64,000 nt of DNA from a virus: the IMG/VR virus record IMGVR_UViG_3300037200_000120, positions 1 through 64,000 of that record. One strand, given 5' to 3'. Below the pieces are notes generated by a model. That model was not told where the DNA came from and searched no databases. It saw only the letters and a program-made list of their open reading frames with translations. The translations under genes and the position numbers were made by a program. Shown here in pieces: positions 39,864 to 48,210 of the stretch; position 1 is the first letter of the stretch, and each line of letters opens with the position of its first letter.

Positions 39864-40403
39864 TTACGGCGTTTTCTTCTTCGTCACCGGATCGAGCGCG
39901 GCCAGCACGCTCGGCGCGAGCGTGGCGACCTTCAGTTCTTCCCGGGTAAGTAGCGTGATGACGATCTTGAAAGGCTTTTTCATGAGATCGTCAGAATAGT
40001 CGCCGACAGCGAGATCCCACTTTTTCTGCTGGTTTTTCATTTCTGGCGTAGGATCAACTCCCGACGATGGAGTCGGCCGATCCCCGATGTTTCGCATGAA
40101 CGCCTTCGCCTTGGCCTGTTCGTCGTCGATAATGACCTTGAACGCGATTTCATCGTCGGCAATAGCCTCTCGCGTCGGTTCGGCAAAATCGTAGGGCTGC
40201 GGAACGGCTCTCGATTTGCCCCCTTCCTCGATGATTTTCTGATAGCCGTCGAGGGCCGCGAGGCCTTGATAGGCGGACACAATTTGGGCGTAGGTCAGTT
40301 CCGTCGACTTGTCGGGGACCATGGGCGAGGGAGTCGCGGCCTGCGCGAACGCAAGCGCGGGGAGAGCGCAGCACAATGCAGCGGCGATGACGATCTTCTT
40401 CAT
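39864..40403 (-). CDS. Exported helical protein (179 aa)
   Basis: Signal MKKIVIAAALCCALPALAFA. The mature protein is charged and helical (TYAQIVSAYQGLAALDGYQK), unlike the neighbouring beta-rich genes; may be a chaperone or assembly factor. Confidence 0.6.
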   Translation of the reverse strand: MKKIVIAAALCCALPALAFAQAATPSPMVPDKSTELTYAQIVSAYQGLAALDGYQKIIEEGGKSRAVPQPYDFAEPTREAIADDEIAFKVIIDDEQAKAKAFMRNIGDRPTPSSGVDPTPEMKNQQKKWDLAVGDYSDDLMKKPFKIVITLLTREELKVATLAPSVLAALDPVTKKKTP

Positions 40404-40447
40404 TTCTTCAAGATATCCCTTCTTCTTCGCGAAATCGCTAGCAACTA

Positions 40448-42790
40448 TCAGTAAAACGGCACATACCGGAGAAACCCATTCACCCTGATCTGCATACACG
40501 CCGTCGCAGAGCCACCGCCGCAACCGGACGCATTGCCCGTAGATGTTCCGCCGATGCTGATTTGATTGGTCGTGTCGGTCGGCGCGGGATTTCCGCCAAA
40601 CACCGCTCCTCCGTAAAGATTGGATACGCCCGCGACGCTGAGCGCGAACGCGCCGCTCGCCGATATTGTCAGGTCCCCGCTGTTGTCGGTCGTAAATCCG
40701 GGCATGCAGAGCACGCATCCGGTGAAGTTGACCGCCGTAGCGACGATGCCGTTGACGAAATTTCCGCCTGAACTCGTGCCAAAGGTGATGCCGTTGTCTA
40801 CCGTTACCTGATTGTTTATTCCGAGCGCCAGCAGCCTCGAGATATGAACGCCCGGGTCTGGCGATCCATTCGTCCCGCCGTTGATCGCGACGCCGATGCG
40901 CTGTCCGTTCGAGTCGGTCCCGGAACCCGCGTTGGAGTAAACGTCAATTTCTGCGGCTTGAATAGGCGAAGTCGGGTTTACGACATTTGTTTGATCTATG
41001 GCTTGTACGTAAAGGCCCATAGCCCAAGCCATCGACGTCCCTGGGGCTTGCCCGTTCAGGATTTTGATTGCGCTTGCCGACACGCCAATCCCGAGCAATC
41101 CCGTCGAGGCCAAAGTCCCGACATATGTGATGGAACTGACGCCGTATTCGCTGCCCGTCTCGTGGAGACCCGTGCTAGTCTGGAAATAGGCAACGTCGTA
41201 GACGGTGCTGCCTCCCGACGCCGGAGCTATCCTGAGCACCTGGAGAGGGGTGTAGCTGGCGGCATAGTTCGTAGGGGCCGAATATATTTCCCAACCGCAA
41301 GTGACGAGCGTGGAGCAACCGCTCATATCCAGGCCAGGGCTGCCGGCGCCAGCAACGTTGTTGGACAGACCCGGAAGTCCGGGCGTCGCGAAAGAATATG
41401 GTGCAGTTACTAGTCCGTTGGCGTTTGCGGTCAGGACCGTCGCACCGTTGGCGAACGACAGGGAGAAGCTGTTCGAGTTCGATCCCAAACTGACGAAATT
41501 GTACACGAGTTGTACGAGATTGTTGCTGCCTGTTCCCGTGATGCCTAGCCCGAGATATACTGGATGCCCGCCCCCGAGCGTCGGGTCCAGAAAACTTGCG
41601 ATCAGCTCCCCGCCGGCCGCCCCGGCGCTGATTGTCTGTGGAGCGGAGAATATATTGTTGATATTGTCTTCAGTGATCGTTCCCGAATTCGCCGGAAGGA
41701 TGGCGAGCGACGTCCCGAGCGCACCCGTCGCCGGTTGAAGCGCGACATATCCGCTGGTCAGATTTTCGAAAACCAAGTTGCCGGTCTCCGACCCGGCGAT
41801 GCCAAGCGTCACTTCGCCGCCGGGAACAACGACGCTCGTCGCCGTCGATAGCGTTACTGGCCCGACTTGGGCCGAGATCGTGAGGCCCCCGGTCAAGCCG
41901 GTATCGGATTGAACGTATCCGGTCGGCGTTGCGCCGCCATTGGCGTAAAGATAGGAGTTGCAAAAGCTGCACCCGCTCAGGGCCGCAGTGAATATCGCCC
42001 GCGTGGAGCCATTCGAACTGGTTCCGGAATTCTGGGCCTGGAAATTATTTTCAAACCCCGTATTGGCGGAGGTCCAAATAGTGTTCTCATTCCCCCCTGT
42101 CGCGAATGCCCCGCCGACGCCGGCGGGAATGGTCGTCGTGAGCCCGGGGACGCCGCCGGCGGAGGTCGCCAGGATGCTATTCGCCGTGGTCGTCAGCGGC
42201 GAAATCGTATTGCCGCCCACCGCATAGAAGCCTAGATTGTTGGCGAGACCGGTCGCGACCGTCCCACTGCCGCCACCGCCTCCGCCGCAAGCCCCGCCGG
42301 AATCGATCAGGCCGCCGCTGCCGTCGATCTGCGGGCAATGGCCGGATACGAGCGCTCCATCGGCCGTGAGGAAGGCATGTGTGTTGCCGGAGATCGTCCC
42401 CGCCGTGACCGCGCCTGAGCCGTTGCCGAGCAGGGGACCGCTGAGGCCGGAAAATACCGCGCCCGTGATCGTCGGACTCTGGATCGTCAGCCCGATCGGA
42501 AGCGTGGGCGAGCAAAAAGTCGGGCCGGCGCCGGCGCCCTGAACGAGGCCGGTGCAGGGGAAGATCGGCATTTGAAGGAAGACGTTGACGTCAGCCTGCG
42601 TCGCCGAACTGGCGATCATATTGCTGGTCAGGGCATTGAGCGACTGAGGGGTGATGGCTCCCGAAACGTTGGGAAAGATCGTACTGTTGTTCTGAATGAG
42701 GAGTTGCGAACGCGTTTCCGAGGTCTGCGCCGAAGCGCCCCCGAGAAGTCCCAGCAGACAGCAAGCCGCGAGAAGCCCGCGACGGAACAT
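40448..42790 (-). CDS. Large exported fibre protein (780 aa)
   Basis: Signal MFRRGLLAACCLLGLLGGAS ending SAQ. Long glycine/serine/threonine-rich shaft (GPLLGNGSGAVTAGTISGNT) and a C-terminal domain ending RVNGFLRYVPFY. The TGATG overlap joins it to the upstream gene. Likely a fibre; export signal unexplained. Confidence 0.75.
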   Translation of the reverse strand: MFRRGLLAACCLLGLLGGASAQTSETRSQLLIQNNSTIFPNVSGAITPQSLNALTSNMIASSATQADVNVFLQMPIFPCTGLVQGAGAGPTFCSPTLPIGLTIQSPTITGAVFSGLSGPLLGNGSGAVTAGTISGNTHAFLTADGALVSGHCPQIDGSGGLIDSGGACGGGGGGSGTVATGLANNLGFYAVGGNTISPLTTTANSILATSAGGVPGLTTTIPAGVGGAFATGGNENTIWTSANTGFENNFQAQNSGTSSNGSTRAIFTAALSGCSFCNSYLYANGGATPTGYVQSDTGLTGGLTISAQVGPVTLSTATSVVVPGGEVTLGIAGSETGNLVFENLTSGYVALQPATGALGTSLAILPANSGTITEDNINNIFSAPQTISAGAAGGELIASFLDPTLGGGHPVYLGLGITGTGSNNLVQLVYNFVSLGSNSNSFSLSFANGATVLTANANGLVTAPYSFATPGLPGLSNNVAGAGSPGLDMSGCSTLVTCGWEIYSAPTNYAASYTPLQVLRIAPASGGSTVYDVAYFQTSTGLHETGSEYGVSSITYVGTLASTGLLGIGVSASAIKILNGQAPGTSMAWAMGLYVQAIDQTNVVNPTSPIQAAEIDVYSNAGSGTDSNGQRIGVAINGGTNGSPDPGVHISRLLALGINNQVTVDNGITFGTSSGGNFVNGIVATAVNFTGCVLCMPGFTTDNSGDLTISASGAFALSVAGVSNLYGGAVFGGNPAPTDTTNQISIGGTSTGNASGCGGGSATACMQIRVNGFLRYVPFY

Positions 42791-43212
42791 CAGCGAACCG
42801 CCTTGTGGAATGGGAATCCAACCACGATCTCGGAACGGTCCCTGTCGTTGATGACGCCGACGGGATCGCCGATGATTTTCGAAAGCGCATCCGCAATGGC
42901 GTGGGAAGCGGGGGTATCCGGGCTCAGCCAGATCCCCTCGTGGCCATCGAGCGCGGCTTCCTCGACGGCGGAACCTCCCTTTTCTCGGATCGCATCGGCC
43001 AAGAGATATGGGAAGGCTCCGGAGCCAGGCCCCGCGAGAACGCGATATCCCGTCTTTTCGAACGGAATTGCGCTCAACGCAACCGGATCGGCGTGATAAA
43101 CGGCCGAGACCTGATCGACCGACGGCTTGCCCGACAGACCAAACATGACGCCCGCCAAGGCAATCGCAGCCAGCCCATGCAGCCCGTAATGAACCGGATC
43201 ATGGTTATCCAT
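42790..43212 (-). CDS. Membrane-anchored protein (140 aa)
   Basis: One N-terminal helix (GLHGLAAIALAGVMFGLSG), then a soluble domain with PGSGAFPYLLADAI. Shares one base with the next gene. Unknown function. Confidence 0.55.
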   Translation of the reverse strand: MDNHDPVHYGLHGLAAIALAGVMFGLSGKPSVDQVSAVYHADPVALSAIPFEKTGYRVLAGPGSGAFPYLLADAIREKGGSAVEEAALDGHEGIWLSPDTPASHAIADALSKIIGDPVGVINDRDRSEIVVGFPFHKAVR

Positions 43213-43217
43213 TTATT

Positions 43218-44651
43218 TCATCCCCTCACTGCGACGCTCAACGAAGTCCGGCTCCCCTGCGACCCGCCGCCGGACCATACCGGCGCTCCCGCGCTGGTAA
43301 GTCCTAGCAATGTGGCGTAGTGAAAACCCTCAGCCAGACCGCCGAACGCCCGAGAAACTACGGTCGCCATGAACTGGTTTGCGCCTGTCACCGTGCCCTG
43401 CGTATAAGCGTCCTGCGGGGTCGACGTACTGTCGATGCTTATCGCCGTCGCGACCGACATGGCCGTATTTGATTCGACGCTTCCGTTGATCTCTATTTGC
43501 GCCGAATCGCCGCTCCAAACAAGGAATTGGCACCTTATCTCGCTATTCACTTCTGCATACGAACCCGACGTTGTCGAGCGTCCGGCCGTGAAAATGTTGA
43601 TGGCCGCGAGACCGCTTTTGTTGAACCACGACAAAACAAGCTGATTGGCCCCGGAATAGCCCAGGACAGGCCCGGAAGTCGGATACACCATGCCAACAAG
43701 CGAATAGGCGTTGTCGCCGGTCATGATTTCTACGCCGACGTTTCCAGCCGTGGTATCGGTCGCGTGCGCCGTGGTCGAAAAATTCAGCGTCAGGACGCCG
43801 GCGAGCATAAAGGCATAGACGTAATACAGCGTGCTCGCGGTCAAAGCCGTGGCCGCAACCCCATTGACGTACGTGCTGGTTATCGTGGCTGCGACGCCGC
43901 CGGATGGAACGGGATAATCGACCCCTGCGATGGTGAGATAAGCCCCGCCTTTCGGGACGAGAGCTACTGCGGTGGTGCTCGTGGCCGCAAAATGGACTTG
44001 GCCGAAATTCAGCCCCAACAGCCCCGCCGCAGCGCCGGTAGTCGAAGCCTGGAGGGCCGGCCCGATAGCCGGGCTAATTCCCAACGGGGAAGTCAACTGG
44101 AAACCGCCCGCATCGCTGTTCAGCGCCGAAAGCCATATGCTGAAATATGTCGTTCCGACCGTGACTTCGCTGCCGGTCAGAACTTGCGGGCCATCTGGCC
44201 CAGGCTGATAGACCTGAAAGCCGCTGAGCGTCATCGCGCCCGTATTTGTATAGCCCGCCGTCCATTCGAAAATTTGGCCGTTGGAAAACGTCGAGTAGCC
44301 GTTGAGGATTTGCGCGTCTGCGGACCCTGCCGTGGTTCCGGCATTGGTGATACCCGAGATCGCGGCGTCCGCGAAGGGATAGACCGGATCGTAAGTCCAG
44401 ATCAGATCGCCGGCCGAATCCTCGAGGACGACTTTATAGACGATCGTAGGGTCGAGGAAGACATTCCCGATATTGCCTGCCGAATCCAGCGGTAGCGGAT
44501 TCAGATTGTCGATGGATAGGCCGGAATCCTGATAGGTCGGCGTCGGAGTGCTGGTCCCGGTCAGATAAAAACCGAGCGTACCCCCGAAATAGGGCAGTCC
44601 CGTCGCTTGAATCGGCTGCTGAGAGGGGAGGACAAAACGGCTACCGGACAT
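43218..44651 (-). CDS. Tail fibre/spike with phage head-binding-type N-terminus (477 aa)
   Basis: N-terminal pattern FVLPSQQPIQATGLPYFGGT ... PTPTYQDSGLSIDNLNPLPL, then IWTYDPVYPF, is the typical virion-attachment domain of podoviral tail fibres. No signal peptide, unlike the genes downstream. Start ATG 44651; it overlaps the upstream gene's end. Confidence 0.8.
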   Translation of the reverse strand: MSGSRFVLPSQQPIQATGLPYFGGTLGFYLTGTSTPTPTYQDSGLSIDNLNPLPLDSAGNIGNVFLDPTIVYKVVLEDSAGDLIWTYDPVYPFADAAISGITNAGTTAGSADAQILNGYSTFSNGQIFEWTAGYTNTGAMTLSGFQVYQPGPDGPQVLTGSEVTVGTTYFSIWLSALNSDAGGFQLTSPLGISPAIGPALQASTTGAAAGLLGLNFGQVHFAATSTTAVALVPKGGAYLTIAGVDYPVPSGGVAATITSTYVNGVAATALTASTLYYVYAFMLAGVLTLNFSTTAHATDTTAGNVGVEIMTGDNAYSLVGMVYPTSGPVLGYSGANQLVLSWFNKSGLAAINIFTAGRSTTSGSYAEVNSEIRCQFLVWSGDSAQIEINGSVESNTAMSVATAISIDSTSTPQDAYTQGTVTGANQFMATVVSRAFGGLAEGFHYATLLGLTSAGAPVWSGGGSQGSRTSLSVAVRG

Positions 44652-47600
44652 TCGCCGCTCCCTTTCTCGCATCTTGTCTGTTAGAAATCGCCCGGGACGC
44701 CGCTATGGCCGCTACGCGGTTCAATTGCTGAGTGAATTTGATGTCGCGGCTGATCAACTTGGTCGGAGCCGCCTGTTCCAAAGCAGTGCGCGCCATTTCT
44801 GGATAGAGGATCATCTTCTGCATCAGCGCGGAAACGTCATTCATTCCAGCCGCGCGCTTGGCCTGGATCAGTTTCTTCGCCACGGCGGAGCCAGCCCCGA
44901 CGGCGGCGCCAATTGCTTTCGTCATCGGGCCCCCGGGGATTTCTTTTCCGGCGTCGGCGCCGAGCAACATTTCGGCGAACAACGACAAGTGGCCGTGTCT
45001 GCTTTCATTAGCGGTTTTCAGATACTTGACGATATCTTGCGCCGTGGTCGGGCGTCCGGGAAGCCCCTGCTCGTCAGCGAGCGTCGAGACGTGCTTCAGT
45101 TCGGCCGCGACCGCATCGATGCCCTTCAGTTCGTCTTTGTCGAATATCTGCGCCAAGACAGTCCGATTCTGTTTGACGAAATTTTGAAAGACGTCGCCCT
45201 TGACCTTGTCCTTGTTCGAAATCGCTTTGCTTTCGAGGAAATCAGCGACGGCTTTCCTCAAACCATCACGGGCATCGGGATTGTCTTTCACTTCCGCCGC
45301 GAGTTGGCGCATTGCTTGAATGCGATCCGAGCGAGCGAAAAGTTTACCGATTTCGTCAGTGACGCCTTGGGCATCCGAAAGTCCCATGATTTTGCCGAGC
45401 GCGCCCTTCTGATAGGCGTCTAGCGTTGCGGCGCGCATCGCCGTGGCGTCGGCCACGGCTTCGCCCGCTTTCGCTGCGGTCGCGAATTGCTCGGGAGAGC
45501 CGCCGACCTCGCCGAGGGCTCGCAAGGCATCCGAATGGCTCTTGGCCCAAGCGGCATATTTCGCAGGGTCCATCACACCCTTGTCGTCGACTGCGGCTTT
45601 GCGGAGCGAAAGCGCGGCGGCGTCTGACAGGGTTTGGATCGCGTCGACGTCGTTACCCGTCGCGGTGGCGAACGAGCGAACGGCATCGGCGCCACCGGGG
45701 CCCGGCTTCCAAAACTTGCCTCCGAAACCAGAATCAAGGATGCGGAAATCGTCCTTGGCGCCGCGCTCGGCGAGGAAATCGCCGACAGGGCCCTTTTTGA
45801 ACGTGTCGTTCTTTTCTTTCGTGGCTTCCGAAGCGGCCTTGATCCGATCGGCCGCCTCGGCGTCCATATTAGCCTCGAGCGGCGGTTTGGGCTCGCCGAC
45901 AATATATCCGGCTTGCCTGGCATTCTCGATCGATCGCTCGTCCATCGAAACCGGCGCGGTCTTCATGCCGGCGTCGCGCATCGCGGCGAAACGGTTGCGG
46001 CCATCGTCGAAGCCGGTCACGGTTCCATCGGAGAGTCGCTGTACCCCGAGCGAGGGAGCGGCGAAGGTATCGCCGTCTTTCAGCGAACCTAGGAAGTCGG
46101 CCGCGCCTTGCGCTTTGCCTCCCGAGCCTGGAGCGACGTGAAACCCGGTGTCCTTCCAATCCCGATCGACTTTGGCGACATCGACATTAACGACGCGCTC
46201 GCCCTCTTGGGCGGGGCGAGCGGCGGCTAGGACGCGGGCTTGCTGATCAGGCGAAGATAGGCTTTCACTTCCCGCAGCATTTCCAGATCGCACGCTAGGC
46301 GGTACTTCTGTTCCAGAAGCGCCACGAACGCCTTCCGATCGGAGTCCGACATTCCGCGCACCGTCTCCGCCAATGTTGATCCTGGCGTTTTCTGCTGCGG
46401 CTTGCTCGAATCCATGCCTTTCCGCCTCTAGCCGAGCTGCCATCGTGTCTTTGGCACGCATGGCATTCGCTTTGACCGCGACGGATTCTTGCGCGGCCTT
46501 ATGCTCGGCGGCATCGACAATAGCTTGTTCGATAGCCCCACGCAATTGGGTTAGACGAGCCAGGACGGTAGGCGATCCGTTCGGCCCGCGCTGCGCCCGC
46601 ATCTCTTCGGAAACCAGTGAGCGTAGATCGGTGACTTCCTTCAATTTTGAAACCGGGCCGAGGGCTTGAGCTGCATCGAACAGTTTCCGCTCCGAGCCCT
46701 CGATCGGCTTGGCCTTCTTCGCAGTTTCGCTCATGCCGGATTCGATCCGACGTGCGGCGCCGGAAATTGGCGCGGTTCCTAAAGCCAATTTTCCGTCGGG
46801 ATCGATCGCATCCCAAAGCGTTTTTTCCCACGCTTTAGCGCCGGCATGGTTCGCCGCGAGTTGGGTTCGGGCGACATTGCCTATGTCTTCCGGTGCGGCG
46901 GTTCCACCGATTTCGGCGGTTTTGGCTTGCGCATGCGTCGTCGCCTGGCGCTGGACGCCAGCCAAAGCATCGTCGAGTTCGGCCAACTGATCGCGGATAT
47001 GCGCGGAGACAGCCGCAGGATCGCCGGTCGGTTGCAATGCCTTGATGACGCCGACGCGGGCTTCGTTCTGTTGGGCGCGGCGCTCGTTAAACGGGGCTGG
47101 ATTGGCTGTCTCAGCCTCGCGCTCCATGGAGCCGATGCCGCGATCCCCTATCGACTGATAGCTAGTGAGAGGAACGCCGCCAACGCCGGTATCACCGTTT
47201 GTTCGCGAATTTTCCAACGCCTGATTTCGATCAGCAACGCCCTTGACGAAAAGGCGTTGCGCGAGCGCGAGCTTTTGCGGACTGTTGGCGTCGCCTTGGA
47301 ACGGAGCGGCGTAGTCGCGGATGGCGCTGGCGCCCTCTCTCGCCAGCGTGGGCGCTTCGGCCAGCCCAGCGCCGGCAACGCCGCCAACGAGGTTCCCTGC
47401 CAATCTGGCTACGGGCTGCAAAGGCTCGGGGACGACAGCCGCGGCGCCTTCGCCAGTTCCTCCGGATAGGCCCCCAATAGCGGCGTTCGTCGCAGTCTGC
47501 GCTCCACTGGACCCGGACCCAAACGCGCTTTCGAGCGCCTTCGCCGCCATCGGATAGGCGTTCGCCAGTCCAGTCTTTCCGAGTCCAACGACGCCAGCCT

Positions 47601-48210
47601 CGGGAACGAGCGCGGATGAAACACCGGACCCAATACCGCGTGCGATCGATTCTGCCGGGGTTTGCGCGACCGTGCTCTCCGGATTCATGCGCGGATCAAC
47701 CGCGCCGAAAGCCTGCTTGATCGATTGTGAGCCCCCGACGGGGTTATCGATCGTCGGGATGGTCGACCCCGTCGCCGAGTTGACGGCTTGGATGCCTTTG
47801 TTCATCAGCCATGCAGTGGCGTCGACCGGCACGCCGAGCGTGTCGATCGCACCTTCGCTCAGCCCGGCGCCGAAATTGCCGACGATCGAGCCAGCGGTCG
47901 CGGGTGTCGTTTTCTTCGGAGGTGGCGGAAGTTTTCCGTCGATGCCGGATTGCAAGAGGTCGAGCGTGCTCTGTCCTGGAGGTGAAGGTGCAGCGATCGG
48001 GGCAGCAGTCGGAGTGGGCGACCCGCTCGGCACGGGCACTCCCGACGGCTTCAGCGTGCCGTCGATCCCGCTCTGCAACAGATCGAGCGTCGCCTGTCCA
48101 GGCTGGCCGGAAACGACTTGGTCGCCGGCAGAGACAGGGCCCGGTGCGCCAGTCGCGTCCGAAGGCGCGGCAGGCGTCGGTGCTTTTGTGACGTAGATAT
48201 CGCCGGACAT
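44641..48210 (-). CDS. Large internal virion/ejection protein with ParB-like motif (1189 aa)
   Basis: Proline/alanine-rich N-terminus with two copies of TLDLLQSGIDG (about 40-80). Near residue 740 is GFDDGRNRFAAMRDAGMK, a ParB/sulfiredoxin-like segment common in giant ejection proteins. Long helical regions follow. Large size and place between tail completion and fibre genes fit a podoviral ejection protein. Function as DNA-ejection channel component is inferred. Confidence 0.7.
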   Translation of the reverse strand: MSGDIYVTKAPTPAAPSDATGAPGPVSAGDQVVSGQPGQATLDLLQSGIDGTLKPSGVPVPSGSPTPTAAPIAAPSPPGQSTLDLLQSGIDGKLPPPPKKTTPATAGSIVGNFGAGLSEGAIDTLGVPVDATAWLMNKGIQAVNSATGSTIPTIDNPVGGSQSIKQAFGAVDPRMNPESTVAQTPAESIARGIGSGVSSALVPEAGVVGLGKTGLANAYPMAAKALESAFGSGSSGAQTATNAAIGGLSGGTGEGAAAVVPEPLQPVARLAGNLVGGVAGAGLAEAPTLAREGASAIRDYAAPFQGDANSPQKLALAQRLFVKGVADRNQALENSRTNGDTGVGGVPLTSYQSIGDRGIGSMEREAETANPAPFNERRAQQNEARVGVIKALQPTGDPAAVSAHIRDQLAELDDALAGVQRQATTHAQAKTAEIGGTAAPEDIGNVARTQLAANHAGAKAWEKTLWDAIDPDGKLALGTAPISGAARRIESGMSETAKKAKPIEGSERKLFDAAQALGPVSKLKEVTDLRSLVSEEMRAQRGPNGSPTVLARLTQLRGAIEQAIVDAAEHKAAQESVAVKANAMRAKDTMAARLEAERHGFEQAAAENARINIGGDGARNVGLRSEGVRGASGTEVPPSVRSGNAAGSESLSSPDQQARVLAAARPAQEGERVVNVDVAKVDRDWKDTGFHVAPGSGGKAQGAADFLGSLKDGDTFAAPSLGVQRLSDGTVTGFDDGRNRFAAMRDAGMKTAPVSMDERSIENARQAGYIVGEPKPPLEANMDAEAADRIKAASEATKEKNDTFKKGPVGDFLAERGAKDDFRILDSGFGGKFWKPGPGGADAVRSFATATGNDVDAIQTLSDAAALSLRKAAVDDKGVMDPAKYAAWAKSHSDALRALGEVGGSPEQFATAAKAGEAVADATAMRAATLDAYQKGALGKIMGLSDAQGVTDEIGKLFARSDRIQAMRQLAAEVKDNPDARDGLRKAVADFLESKAISNKDKVKGDVFQNFVKQNRTVLAQIFDKDELKGIDAVAAELKHVSTLADEQGLPGRPTTAQDIVKYLKTANESRHGHLSLFAEMLLGADAGKEIPGGPMTKAIGAAVGAGSAVAKKLIQAKRAAGMNDVSALMQKMILYPEMARTALEQAAPTKLISRDIKFTQQLNRVAAIAASRAISNRQDARKGAANVR

